From: an uncultured Rikenellaceae bacterium
Lineage (GTDB): Bacteria > Bacteroidota > Bacteroidia > Bacteroidales > Rikenellaceae
Length of the DNA: 23,077 nucleotides
Assembly (NCBI GenBank): GCA_947054185.1
Contig: CAMRVW010000013.1
Location: 1-23,077 of the forward strand
Direction: 5' to 3'
Positions within the stretch are counted from its first letter, which is position 1. Every line of letters begins with the position of its first letter. Shown in pieces: positions 7,320-15,640 of the stretch. The notes beneath the pieces are model-generated. The model did no database searches. It saw nothing but the letters and a program-made list of their open reading frames with translations, and was not told the origin of the DNA. The position numbers and the translations under genes were made by a program.

Positions 7320-8348
7320 TTATATGCGCCCCTCTTTTTTTGCCGTGGAGAGCATGCCGCATGCCGCGAAGATATCCTCGCCGCGCGACGCCCTTACGGT
7401 GGTTATTATGCCGTGTTGTTCCAGCCGCGACTTAAAACGGACTATCGCCTCTTCAGACGAGGGGGCAAGATCGCTGTCGGGTATGCGGTGAAACCTTATG
7501 AGATTGACACGCGCGCCCATGCCGCCGATAAGCCGCGCCAGACGGTCGGCATCGGAGAGACGGTCGTTCACTCCGGCAAACATGGTATATTCAAAGCTCA
7601 GGCGACGCTGCCCCTTGAAGTCATAACCGCGCAAAAGACGCACCGTCTGCTCTATGGGGTAACGCCTCTCTGTCGGCATCAGACTGCCGCGCACCGCAGC
7701 ATCGGGCGAATGCAGGCTCACGGCCAGATGCACACGCGTACGCTCTAAAAACAGCGGCAACGACTCCGACACGCCTATGGTCGAGAGCGTCACCCTGGTG
7801 GGACTCCACGCCATGCCCCAGGGCGCCGTTATCACATCTATGGCCCCGAGCACCTCCCGCATATTGTCGAGCGGCTCGCCCATGCCCATAAACACTATGT
7901 TGGTAAGGCGGCGGCTCTCATCTATCGAGAATATCTGATTCACTATCTCGCCCGCCGTAAGACTGCGTCTGAAACCGCCGCGCCCCGTCATGCAGAAGCG
8001 GCAACCCATGCGGCACCCCTCCTGCGACGACACGCACAGAGTGGCACGGTCGCCGTCGGGTATGTATGCCGACTCTATGGCGCCGCCCGTCGAGGTGGGA
8101 AACAGATATTTGCGCGTCCCGTCCACCGACTCGGCCACATCGGTATACGGCATGCGCCCTATCGTATAATCGTCAGAAAGCCGTGCCCGCATAACGGCAG
8201 ACAGCGAGGTCATGTCGGCAAACCCTGTCGCCCTGTGCACATATATCCACTCGGCAAGCTGACGTGCATTGAACGGTTTGCCGCCCGAGGCCGAAACAAT
8301 ACGGGCCAAATCGTCAGGGCCCAGACCCAATAACGGTTGTTTATTCAT
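7320..8348 (-). CDS. rlmN: 23S rRNA A2503 / tRNA A37 C2-methyltransferase RlmN
   Basis: 342 residues from ATG at 8348. A longer in-frame reading (TTG/ATG at 8384) is unlikely because it crosses the promoter and the family normally starts with a short MxKxxLxGL-type N-terminus as here. The radical-SAM cluster cysteines are C112-x3-C116-x2-C119 (CRMGCRFC). GGEP-like MGMGEPLDN follows, and the C-terminal methyl-carrying cysteine region RGEDIFAACG places Cys330. RlmN methylates C2 of A2503 in 23S rRNA and of A37 in some tRNAs by a dual-SAM mechanism. The promoter ends only 5 nt before the ATG, suggesting a leaderless mRNA. Confidence 0.95.
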   Translation of the reverse strand: MNKQPLLGLGPDDLARIVSASGGKPFNARQLAEWIYVHRATGFADMTSLSAVMRARLSDDYTIGRMPYTDVAESVDGTRKYLFPTSTGGAIESAYIPDGDRATLCVSSQEGCRMGCRFCMTGRGGFRRSLTAGEIVNQIFSIDESRRLTNIVFMGMGEPLDNMREVLGAIDVITAPWGMAWSPTRVTLSTIGVSESLPLFLERTRVHLAVSLHSPDAAVRGSLMPTERRYPIEQTVRLLRGYDFKGQRRLSFEYTMFAGVNDRLSDADRLARLIGGMGARVNLIRFHRIPDSDLAPSSEEAIVRFKSRLEQHGIITTVRASRGEDIFAACGMLSTAKKEGRI

Positions 8349-8353
8349 AATGG

Positions 8354-8385
8354 CAAATATAATCCGTTTGACGGTCACGGCCAAA
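8354..8385 (-). promoter_or_regulatory. Promoter of rlmN, probably giving a leaderless mRNA
   Basis: On the minus strand, TTTG (complement of 8382-8385) is followed by a 20-nt spacer and TATATTTG (complement of 8354-8361). This is a full consensus match. The start codon begins at 8348, 5 nt after the box, about where transcription should start. Confidence 0.75.
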
Positions 8386-8563
8386 TTTTAATACATATAT
8401 ATAAGCCGGCCCGCGACGCCCCTCTTTGCCCCACCCCGCCTCTTCCGCTTCGAGTCGGGCCCACATCATTCAACACCTGCAATTTTAACGGCCATAAATC
8501 TTATAGTTTAATCGAAAAAACCTCGCAAAGAGATATAGAGATAAATAAATCTTGTAAAAATTG
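8386..8563. other. Divergent intergenic region between rlmN and the TonB gene
   Basis: No gene is supported. A possible long-range hairpin pairs GGCCCG (about 8408-8413) with CGGGCC near 8456-8461 around a pyrimidine-rich loop, but nothing ties it to a function. The rest is AT-rich and leads into the TonB promoter. Confidence 0.4.
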
Positions 8564-8595
8564 TTTGACATTCTTTTTTCTTTAAAATATTTTTC
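8564..8595 (+). promoter_or_regulatory. Candidate promoter of the TonB-family gene
   Basis: TTTG (8564-8567), a 20-nt spacer, then TATTTTTC (8588-8595), one base off TAnnTTTG. It would give a leader of about 175 nt. In that leader two short stem-loops can be drawn: CCGCA/TGCGG near 8630-8652, and CGCAA/TTGCG near 8659-8682. Confidence 0.5.
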
Positions 8596-8778
8596 ACACA
8601 TTTGTAGAATGATAAGCGTCCGAACAGAGCCGCACAGGTGCCGTTAATGCGGTTGTTTCGCAATGATTTACTGAATGTTGCGCACACTTTGCAGGCAAAC
8701 GATTGCGCCGTATGAATAACAGCGCGCAGGCATGTTCGAGACCCTGAAATTGAAAAACGTTAAAAAAAGATATTGACA

Positions 8779-9477
8779 ATGGAAGTAAAAAAATCACCCA
8801 AGGCAGACCTTCAGAATAAAAGGAGTTTGTTTCTGCTTACAGGTTTGATTGTCGCGCTCATTGCCGTTTACGGCATGTTCAACTGGAGCCAGAAAGAGGT
8901 CGGCGTGACAATATTGGAACAGGAGACCGTCATTATCGAGCAAGAGGTGGTCGAGCAGACACGCCACGAGGAGCCTCCCAAGGTTGAGCCTCCCAAGGTG
9001 GTCACCCCCGTCGTATCTGACATTCTTGAAATCACCGACAGCAAGATCAAAGCCAGCGAGGAGTTCAACTTCGACTCTGAGTTTTCCGAAGACGCGCCTA
9101 TCGTCATCAAGCAGGTCGGCGGCGGCGAAGAAGACCTTATGAAAGAGGAGGTGCCTGTGCTTCGTGCCGAGACCATGCCCTCGTTCAACGGCAAGGCCAA
9201 TGCCGATGCCACGGCAGAATTCCGCCAATGGGTCGGCCGCAACATACAATACCCCCCCTTGGCAGAGGAAAACAACATCACCGGCCGTGTCACCATCCGT
9301 TTCGTCATCGAGCGTGACGGCTCTGTCAGCAGCGTGGAGGCTCTGGCCAGCCCCGACAAACTGCTCTCTGACGAGGCCATACGCGTGGTATCCAAGTCTC
9401 CGAAGTGGACTCCCGGCGAGCAACGCGGCAAGAAGGTGCGCGTGGCCGTGATCGTCCCCATCGACTTCCGTCTGTAA
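8779..9477 (+). CDS. TonB-family energy transducer
   Basis: 232 residues from ATG at 8779; an in-frame TTG two codons earlier is less likely. A short cytoplasmic lead is followed by one membrane helix (about 17-35). The periplasmic spacer is acidic and includes a brief proline-rich PPKVEPPKV near 65-75. The C-terminal TonB domain covers about 140-232 (YPPLAEENNITGRVTIRFVI, then DGSVSSVEAL, then KWTPGEQRGKKVRVAVIVPI). TonB proteins pass proton-motive energy from ExbB/ExbD to outer-membrane receptors. No exbBD or receptor genes lie nearby, so its receptors are unknown; Bacteroidales carry several such stand-alone paralogues. A strong terminator follows directly. Confidence 0.9.
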   Translation: MEVKKSPKADLQNKRSLFLLTGLIVALIAVYGMFNWSQKEVGVTILEQETVIIEQEVVEQTRHEEPPKVEPPKVVTPVVSDILEITDSKIKASEEFNFDSEFSEDAPIVIKQVGGGEEDLMKEEVPVLRAETMPSFNGKANADATAEFRQWVGRNIQYPPLAEENNITGRVTIRFVIERDGSVSSVEALASPDKLLSDEAIRVVSKSPKWTPGEQRGKKVRVAVIVPIDFRL

Positions 9478-9500
9478 TGACAAGAGAGACAAAATCGCAC

Positions 9501-9530
9501 AAGACCGGTCGGGCTGACCGGTCTTTTTTT
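9501..9530 (+). terminator. Rho-independent terminator of the TonB-family gene
   Basis: AAGACCGGTC (9501-9510) pairs perfectly with GACCGGTCTT (9516-9525) around a 5-nt loop, followed by T through 9530. It begins 23 nt after the stop codon. Confidence 0.93.
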
Positions 9531-9718
9531 ATTGTCACACAGCACCATGCCAAGTGTGCACACTCTTCGTTTCGGCTTTTCGCACCGCAATCAAGGCATG
9601 CAGCATAAAGCATCCCGCAACTGTCTGCCCGGCCATTGTGCCCGGACTCTCTGACTCTGCCTTTCCACGCTGTTGCCCGTTAAGTTCCTTTTTTCAAATG
9701 GGAAGACGGAAAAATTAC

Positions 9719-9726
9719 TATATTTG
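9719..9726 (+). promoter_or_regulatory. -7 box for the hflX operon
   Basis: TATATTTG matches TAnnTTTG exactly and sits 17 nt before the ATG of hflX. No TTTG is found 19-20 nt upstream, so only half of the pattern is seen. Confidence 0.55.
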
Positions 9727-9743
9727 TAAAATAATATAAGTAT

Positions 9744-10946
9744 ATGCAAGCAAGCAACGGAATAATATTGAATGACAACGAGCGGGAGAGGGCCGTTCTG
9801 GTGTCGGTTCAACGACCTATAGACAAAGACTCGCAGATAACCGAATATCTCGACGAGCTGGCCATGCTGGCCGACACTGCCGGCGCATCGGTGGTGCGAC
9901 GGTTCACGCAAAAGCTGCCCCAGGCAAGCAGCCGCACATACGTCGGCCCGGGCAAGCTGGGCGAGATAGCCGCATACATTGAAGAGAACGGCATTGACAC
10001 CGTCATCTTCGACGACGAGCTGTCACCCACCCAACAACGCAACATCGAGGCCGAGCTTAAGGTCAAGGTGCTCGACCGCACAACCCTCATACTCGACATA
10101 TTCGCCTCACGCGCACAGACGGCCTATGCCAAAACGCAGGTCGAGCTGGCGCAATACAAATATCTGCTGCCGCGCCTTACCGGCATGTGGACCCACCTGG
10201 AAAGACAACGCGGCGGCATAGGCATGCGCGGCCCCGGCGAGAGGGAGATAGAGACCGACCGCCGCATCATACGCGACAAGATAAAGAGGCTCGAGCAGGA
10301 GCTGGGACGCATAGACCGTCAGATGGCCACCCAGCGAAGCGGCCGCAACGCCATGGTGCGCGTGGCGCTGGTGGGTTACACCAACGTGGGCAAGTCGACC
10401 ATAATGAACCTGCTCTCCAAGAGCGATGTCTTCGCCGAAGACAAACTCTTCGCCACCCTCGACACAACGGTGCGTAAGGTGGTCATTGACAACATACCTT
10501 TCCTGCTCTCCGACACCGTGGGCTTCATACGCAAGCTGCCACACCAGCTGATAGAGTCGTTCAAATCGACGCTCGACGAGGTGCGCGAGGCCGACCTGCT
10601 CCTGCACGTGGTGGACGTCTCGCACCCCAACTTCGAAGAGCAATACGAGGTTGTCAACCGCACACTCGAGGAGCTGGGCGCCGCCGGCAAGCCGCTCTTC
10701 CTCATCTTCAACAAGATGGACGCTTACAAGCACACCCCCAAGGCGGAAGATGACCTTACCGAGGCAACAAAAGAGAATGTGTCGTTAGACGATCTTATAA
10801 AGACATGGATGGGCAAGATGCACGAGGCCTGCATATTCATATCGGCCAAAGAGCGCATCAACCTGACCACCTTCCGCCGCAACCTCTATGCAGTGATACG
10901 CGGCATACACCACACACGTTATCCACACAACAATTACCTTTTTTAA
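9744..10946 (+). CDS. hflX: Ribosome-splitting GTPase HflX
   Basis: 400 residues. The HflX N-terminal domain covers about 15-120 (YVGPGKLGEI, then DTVIFDDELSPTQQRN). A basic/coiled linker follows, with RGGIGMRGPGEREIETDRR at about 156-174. The GTPase domain starts near 204: G1 GYTNVGKS (211-218), G3 DTVG (257-260), G4 NKMD (323-326), G5 SAK (367-369). HflX binds the 50S subunit and dissociates stalled or vacant 70S ribosomes, especially under heat stress. It is the first gene of a run in which dCMP deaminase starts 5 nt after its stop codon. Length and motifs are normal for Bacteroidota. Confidence 0.96.
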   Translation: MQASNGIILNDNERERAVLVSVQRPIDKDSQITEYLDELAMLADTAGASVVRRFTQKLPQASSRTYVGPGKLGEIAAYIEENGIDTVIFDDELSPTQQRNIEAELKVKVLDRTTLILDIFASRAQTAYAKTQVELAQYKYLLPRLTGMWTHLERQRGGIGMRGPGEREIETDRRIIRDKIKRLEQELGRIDRQMATQRSGRNAMVRVALVGYTNVGKSTIMNLLSKSDVFAEDKLFATLDTTVRKVVIDNIPFLLSDTVGFIRKLPHQLIESFKSTLDEVREADLLLHVVDVSHPNFEEQYEVVNRTLEELGAAGKPLFLIFNKMDAYKHTPKAEDDLTEATKENVSLDDLIKTWMGKMHEACIFISAKERINLTTFRRNLYAVIRGIHHTRYPHNNYLF

Positions 10947-10951
10947 AACAG

Positions 10952-11392
10952 ATGGGACGATACGAGGAAGAGAAACAACGTCAGCTCGACATGCGTTACC
11001 TTCGCATGGCGCGCATCTGGTCTGAAAACTCATATTGCGTACGCCGACGCGTGGGAGCGCTGCTGGTCAAAGACAAGATGATAATATCCGACGGTTACAA
11101 CGGCACCCCCCAGGGTTTCGAGAACGTATGCGAAGACGAAAACAACAAAACCAAGCCATACGTGCTCCATGCCGAAGCCAACGCCATCACCAAGGTGGCC
11201 AAGAGCAACAACAACAGCCTGGGGGCCACCCTCTATGTCACCGCCTCGCCATGCATCGAATGCGCCAAGCTGATAATACAGGCGGGAATAACACGGGTTG
11301 TCTTCTGCGACGATTACCACTCGGAAGAGGGTGTGCACCTGCTGCAACGCGCCGGCATAGATATAGTCAAATGCTCCGATGTGAACATCTGA
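10952..11392 (+). CDS. dCMP deaminase
   Basis: 146 residues from ATG at 10952, 5 nt after the hflX stop; longer in-frame readings would run far into hflX. The zinc motifs of the cytidine/deoxycytidylate deaminase family are complete: HAE (73-75, with Glu75 the proton shuttle) and PCIEC (100-104, Cys101 and Cys104 as zinc ligands). GYNGTPQG (48-55) is typical of deoxycytidylate deaminases, and so is the close-packed length. It converts dCMP to dUMP in the cytoplasm, feeding thymidylate synthase. The dUTPase gene further along the same run makes the same product. A ComE-type late-competence annotation is common for this family but less fitting here. Confidence 0.9.
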   Translation: MGRYEEEKQRQLDMRYLRMARIWSENSYCVRRRVGALLVKDKMIISDGYNGTPQGFENVCEDENNKTKPYVLHAEANAITKVAKSNNNSLGATLYVTASPCIECAKLIIQAGITRVVFCDDYHSEEGVHLLQRAGIDIVKCSDVNI

Positions 11393-11501
11393 CCCACGCA
11401 ACCGCCATGTATCGCAATACGTGCAAACCGCCGCAAGGCAACCGGCAATAAGGGCCGACGACAGAAACGAAACAAAAGACAGGCAAGAGACACAACAGGC
11501 G

Positions 11502-13001
11502 ATGATAGTAAAAAAACTTGCAGGACAGACAATGACTTACGGGTTGAGCACCATAATGGTGAAATTCATCAACTATGCCCTTACCATCTATTTCACCCGT
11601 ATACTCACCGACAGCCAATACGGTGTGCAGAGCTTCTATTACGCCTTCATACCCTTCGGCCTCACCGTGCTCACCATGGGCCTCGAGACCGGCTATTTCC
11701 GTTTTGCCGGCAAGTGCGACTCTGCCGAAAGCAGAGAGAGGCTCTTCTCCACAGTGCTCAGCGCCGTTGCCACAGCGTCGTTGCTCTTTTTTGCGGCCGT
11801 GATGCTCTTTTTGGAGCCCATATACGAATATACCGCCTCGCTGGGGGCAGGCAGCCGTCCCATCATAATGATGTGCGGGGCGCTCATTGCCATAGACGCC
11901 ATATCGGCCATACCGTACGCCCGTCTGAGAGCCGAAGAGCGCACCAAGAGGTTCGTTGTCACAAAGGTGGCCAACGTGCTCATAAACGTGGGTCTGTGCC
12001 TCTTTTTTTACTCGGTGCTGCCACGTGTGAACCATCTGGGGGCGTTCGGATGGATGTGGATAGACGACTTCGGCGTGGGTTACATCTTCGTGGCCAACCT
12101 AATGGCCAGCCTGGCCACCGTCGTGATGCTCATGCCCCAGTTCAGCGGCTTTCGTCCGCGCATAGACCGCAGGCTGTTGGGTTCACTGCTCATATTCAGC
12201 GCACCGCTTCTGGTGAGCGGCCTTAGCGGCACGGCCAACGAGTTCATAGACCGCCAGTTGCTTGCGGCACTGCTGCCGCCCGAGGTCAAGATGAGCTCCG
12301 TGGGCATATACTCGGGCGTCATGAAGATAGCCGCCCTGATGTATCTGTTCATACAGATGTATCGGTTTGCTGCCGAACCGCTCTTTCTGACCAACATAAA
12401 AAAAGAGGATTTCAAAACGGCCAATGCCGAGGCCATGAAGTTCTTTATCATAGTGTCGGTGGGTATATTCCTGCTCATAACGCTATATATAGACCTTTTT
12501 CAATACTTCCTCGGCCCCTCTTTCAGGGTTGGCATGAAAATAGTGCCCATATTGCTGCTCTCTAACATGATGATAGGCATATATGTCAATCTATCGTTTT
12601 GGTATAAGATAACCGAGCGCACCATCTTCGCCGTGGTCATATCGCTGGCGGGTCTGCTGGTGACCATATCTCTCAATCTGCTGCTGATACCCCGGCTGGG
12701 TTACGAGGGGTCGGCATGGGCGCGTCTGGGATGCGAAAGCTGCATGGTGGTGCTCAGTTACCTGCTCAACAGGCATTATTACCCCATAAGGTACGATTTA
12801 AGGTCGGCAGCCTTTTACATGACACTCGGAGGAGCCATATACGGGCTGTCGGTGCTTCTGTCGCCGGACGACACGGCTCTGAGGCTGGCACTCAACACGC
12901 TGCTGCTGGCACTCTTCGGGTTTATATTCATCAAAAAAGAGCGCATCGACGCCAAAGCCTTGATAACAGCCATTATTAACAAGATAAAAAACAGACAATG
13001 A
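11502..13001 (+). CDS. Oligosaccharide/lipid-linked sugar flippase, MOP superfamily
   Basis: 499 residues from ATG at 11502. An earlier in-frame ATG at 11421 would add a polar 27-residue lead that does not resemble the family start. The pattern of about 12-14 hydrophobic helices begins with KLAGQTMTYGLSTIMVKFINY, typical of Wzx-like polysaccharide flippases. Such proteins move lipid-linked sugars across the inner membrane. The substrate cannot be read from sequence, and there are no glycosyltransferase genes nearby, so a housekeeping envelope role is more likely than capsule synthesis. The stop codon overlaps the dut start (ATGA at 12998-13001), indicating translational coupling. The 109-nt gap upstream leaves room for an internal promoter, but I see no clear one. 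Confidence 0.85.
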   Translation: MIVKKLAGQTMTYGLSTIMVKFINYALTIYFTRILTDSQYGVQSFYYAFIPFGLTVLTMGLETGYFRFAGKCDSAESRERLFSTVLSAVATASLLFFAAVMLFLEPIYEYTASLGAGSRPIIMMCGALIAIDAISAIPYARLRAEERTKRFVVTKVANVLINVGLCLFFYSVLPRVNHLGAFGWMWIDDFGVGYIFVANLMASLATVVMLMPQFSGFRPRIDRRLLGSLLIFSAPLLVSGLSGTANEFIDRQLLAALLPPEVKMSSVGIYSGVMKIAALMYLFIQMYRFAAEPLFLTNIKKEDFKTANAEAMKFFIIVSVGIFLLITLYIDLFQYFLGPSFRVGMKIVPILLLSNMMIGIYVNLSFWYKITERTIFAVVISLAGLLVTISLNLLLIPRLGYEGSAWARLGCESCMVVLSYLLNRHYYPIRYDLRSAAFYMTLGGAIYGLSVLLSPDDTALRLALNTLLLALFGFIFIKKERIDAKALITAIINKIKNRQ

Positions 13002-13438
13002 AACAACAGGTCAAGATCATAAACCGCTCAGGCAACGAGCTTCCCGAGTATCAGACTCCCCAGTCGGCAGGCATGGACGTAAGGGCCCGCCTGGAGGCCC
13101 CTGTGACTATAAAGCCCCTTGAGAGGGTGATGATACCCACAGGTCTTTACGTCGAGCTGCCCGACGGTTACGAGATGCAGGTGCGTCCCCGCAGCGGTCT
13201 GGCCGCCAAACACGGCATTACGGTGCTCAACTCACCCGGCACGATAGATGCCGACTATCGCGGCGAGATAAAGGTCATACTGGTCAACCTCTCAGACACC
13301 CCTTTCACCATCGAACACGGCGAACGCATCGCACAACTGGTGGTGACGCAATACACCCGCGTGTGCTGGCAACCGAGCGACTCGCTTAGCGAGAGCGAGC
13401 GCGGCGAAGGCGGCTTCGGTTCGACAAACACCAAGTAA
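12998..13438 (+). CDS. dut: dUTP diphosphatase
   Basis: 146 residues. All five motifs of trimeric dUTPases are present in order: AGMDVRA (24-30), PRSG (64-67), GTIDADYRGEI (81-91), ERIAQ (109-113) and RGEGGFGSTN (135-144). It hydrolyses dUTP to dUMP and pyrophosphate, keeping uracil out of DNA and supplying dUMP. The start overlaps the flippase stop by 4 bp, and the next gene starts one base after its stop. The flippase-dut-TPR order recurs in Bacteroidales genomes as I recall it. Confidence 0.96.
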   Translation: MKQQVKIINRSGNELPEYQTPQSAGMDVRARLEAPVTIKPLERVMIPTGLYVELPDGYEMQVRPRSGLAAKHGITVLNSPGTIDADYRGEIKVILVNLSDTPFTIEHGERIAQLVVTQYTRVCWQPSDSLSESERGEGGFGSTNTK

Positions 13439-13439
13439 T

Positions 13440-15236
13440 ATGTCTATCGTAAAACATATCACAGCCCTTTTGCCGGCACTTATGTGCATGTGCATTACGG
13501 CACACGCCGCGACAACCGGAGCATATGCCATGCCCGAGGCCGCTGCCGTCGACACCCCTGCCCGTGATGACGGCAACACTTACGACCGCAAGGGACGCAT
13601 AAAAATAGTGGCCTCGTCGTTCAAGGAGAGCCGCATGCAGGCATTCGATTACTATCTGCGCGGTGTGCAGTCACTTGAAGAGGGCGACGGCGAGAAGGCA
13701 CTGGCCCTCTTCGAGACGGCACTGGAATGCGACTCTCTTCATGCGCCGTCATCATACCGTATATCCACGCTTCTGGCCGACAAGGAAGAGGCGTTGCGTC
13801 AGGCCCGACGTGCATGGAGCCTCGACAGCGCCAACTTCTGGTACGCCTCGCAGACGGGAGCCCTGCTCACTCAGATGGGACGTTACGACCGGGCCATAGA
13901 GGTGTGGCGATATTGCCGCGACCTCAAACCCGACGACATACAGATACACCAATACATCGCGGCCCTTTACAACGTTCGCGGACAGACCCTCTCGGCCATA
14001 GCCACCATAGACACCGCCCTCACGCGATTTGTCGACGACCTCGACCTGCTCGAATACAGGGGTGAGCTGCTGGCAGCGGCATACCGTCCGCGCGAGGTGA
14101 TAGCCAATGCCCAACGCATGCTCGCCCTTGCCCCCGACAATGCCCGTTACATGGCACTGCTCGCCCGGGGACACGCCTCCGCCGGCTCTGACACCCTGGC
14201 GGCAGTATGCTTCAAGCGGGCCATCGACCGCGACAGCACCGACCTCGAGGTGCTGATAAACGCAGCCATGTTTTACGAAAGCACCAATAGCGTAAACGAC
14301 TATCTCGATGTGCTCAACATGCTGCTGGCCAACGACAAGATAGCCATAGAAGACAAGCTGGCATACATAGAGCAACTGATGGAGAACATACCGCTCTATC
14401 GCAAATACATATACACGATAGAACGCCTTCTCAACACGCTGCGGCTCTATCATGCCGACAGTTACCGTGTGGACCGCCTCTATGCGCGTCACCTGACCCA
14501 CATAGGACGCACCTCCGAGGCACTCGACATATTCAAGGCACGATGCGCCGATGCTCTCGACGAAACATCGCTCGACGCCTATATGAGCGTCATATCCATG
14601 GAGTCATACCTCAAAAGGCCCGACTCCGTGGCCTCGTATGCCCGCGCCGCCATGGAACGGTTCCCGCACGACACCGACCTGCCACTGCTTTACGCCGCAA
14701 CCCTGCATGAGCGGTCGGAGCACAAAGAGGCCATCGCCGTTGTAAGGAAAAGCCTCAAGAACATACGCACCGACTCCATACGAAGCCTCTATCACGGCTT
14801 CATAGGCGACATGGAACAACAGTCGGGCCGTATGAAACAGTGCTATAAGGAGTATGACAAGGCCCTGTCGTACAACCCCGACAACATCAACGTGCTCAAC
14901 AATTACAGCTATTTCCTGAGCCTTGAGGGACGCGACCTCGACCGTGCCCTGGCCATGTCGTCGCGGGTGCTGGAGGCCGAACCGTCGAATGCCACGTACA
15001 TAGATACTTACGGCTGGATCCTCTTTCGGTCGGGCCTTTACAAAGAGGCGCGCACCTATCTGCTCAAAGCCGTCGCCCTCGAAGAGAACCCCTCTGCCGA
15101 GCTGCTCACCCACTATGGCGACGTATTATACAAGTTAGGCGAAAAGACCAACGCCGTCATATACTGGCAAAAGGCAATAAAAGCAGGCGGCGACAAAGAG
15201 ATGCTCGAAAAAAGAATCAAAGAGGGCATCGAATAG
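13440..15236 (+). CDS. Exported tetratricopeptide-repeat protein
   Basis: 598 residues. A signal peptide covers about residues 1-23 (hydrophobic core ending AHA). From about 60 onward it is nearly all helical TPR-like repeats, for example AFDYYLRGVQSLEEGDGEKALALFETALECD and the C-terminal run from about 470 (YNPDNINVLNNYSYFLSL, then YIDTYGWILFRSGLYKEA, then AELLTHYGDVLYKLGEKTNA). TPR arrays bind proteins, so it is probably a periplasmic scaffold for envelope work. Function is otherwise unknown. It starts one base after dut. In related genomes the next genes are, from memory, a DUF4292 lipoprotein and an EnvC-like peptidase; here a strong terminator follows instead, so the run ends early. Confidence 0.85.
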   Translation: MSIVKHITALLPALMCMCITAHAATTGAYAMPEAAAVDTPARDDGNTYDRKGRIKIVASSFKESRMQAFDYYLRGVQSLEEGDGEKALALFETALECDSLHAPSSYRISTLLADKEEALRQARRAWSLDSANFWYASQTGALLTQMGRYDRAIEVWRYCRDLKPDDIQIHQYIAALYNVRGQTLSAIATIDTALTRFVDDLDLLEYRGELLAAAYRPREVIANAQRMLALAPDNARYMALLARGHASAGSDTLAAVCFKRAIDRDSTDLEVLINAAMFYESTNSVNDYLDVLNMLLANDKIAIEDKLAYIEQLMENIPLYRKYIYTIERLLNTLRLYHADSYRVDRLYARHLTHIGRTSEALDIFKARCADALDETSLDAYMSVISMESYLKRPDSVASYARAAMERFPHDTDLPLLYAATLHERSEHKEAIAVVRKSLKNIRTDSIRSLYHGFIGDMEQQSGRMKQCYKEYDKALSYNPDNINVLNNYSYFLSLEGRDLDRALAMSSRVLEAEPSNATYIDTYGWILFRSGLYKEARTYLLKAVALEENPSAELLTHYGDVLYKLGEKTNAVIYWQKAIKAGGDKEMLEKRIKEGIE

Positions 15237-15249
15237 AGCGCCCGACACA

Positions 15250-15292
15250 ACCCTTGACATAAGGACAGACGCCCTATGTCAAGGGTGTTTTT
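15250..15292 (+). terminator. Rho-independent terminator of the hflX-TPR operon
   Basis: ACCCTTGACATA (15250-15261) pairs perfectly with TATGTCAAGGGT (15275-15286) around a 13-nt loop, followed by GTTTTTT. It starts 14 nt after the TPR gene stop. Confidence 0.92.
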
Positions 15293-15541
15293 TCATCACC
15301 CGCACTCACCGCCCTCATAAAAAACACCCCGACGCGCAAAATCGTTTTCCATTACGCCCATCTTAAAACCGCCGCACACCGCCCGGCCATAGCCCGCCTT
15401 ACAAAGCGGCATTCAGTGCCGGACACGGCACAATCGGCCCACCATAACATTCTGATTAATAATACATTAACAAAACAACCTCATTATTAGCGGCTTAACA
15501 ACTTGTTGATAACTTTTGTCGCCGTGTGCTGTTTTTTGTTA
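15293..15541. other. Intergenic region upstream of nrdJ
   Basis: No gene is supported. The left half is GC-rich and the right half AT-rich. A DnaA-box-like 9-mer occurs on the minus strand at 15504-15512 (TTATCAACA, one base off TTATCCACA). I looked for a cobalamin riboswitch, natural for a B12-dependent reductase, and saw no B12-box-like core. Confidence 0.45.
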
Positions 15542-15549
15542 TAAATTTG
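15542..15549 (+). promoter_or_regulatory. -7 box for nrdJ
   Basis: TAAATTTG matches TAnnTTTG. The nearest TTTG upstream is 23 nt away, a little far. The leader would be about 85 nt to the ATG at 15641, or about 30 nt if the in-frame ATG at 15584 is used. Confidence 0.5.
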
Positions 15550-15640
15550 CCTCACGTTACAAGGAGAAACCTTTGGGAAAACGGTGTCGGCAAAACATCA
15601 GATACGATTTCAACAGAAACCTTATATATCAAAAACTGCG

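Noticed and set aside
8349..8384. Twelve-residue upstream extension of RlmN
   Set aside because: It overlaps the full-consensus promoter and does not resemble the family N-terminus.
15293..15640. Cobalamin riboswitch controlling nrdJ
   Set aside because: No B12-box core or characteristic GGGAA/GCCACTG arrangement could be found in the leader.
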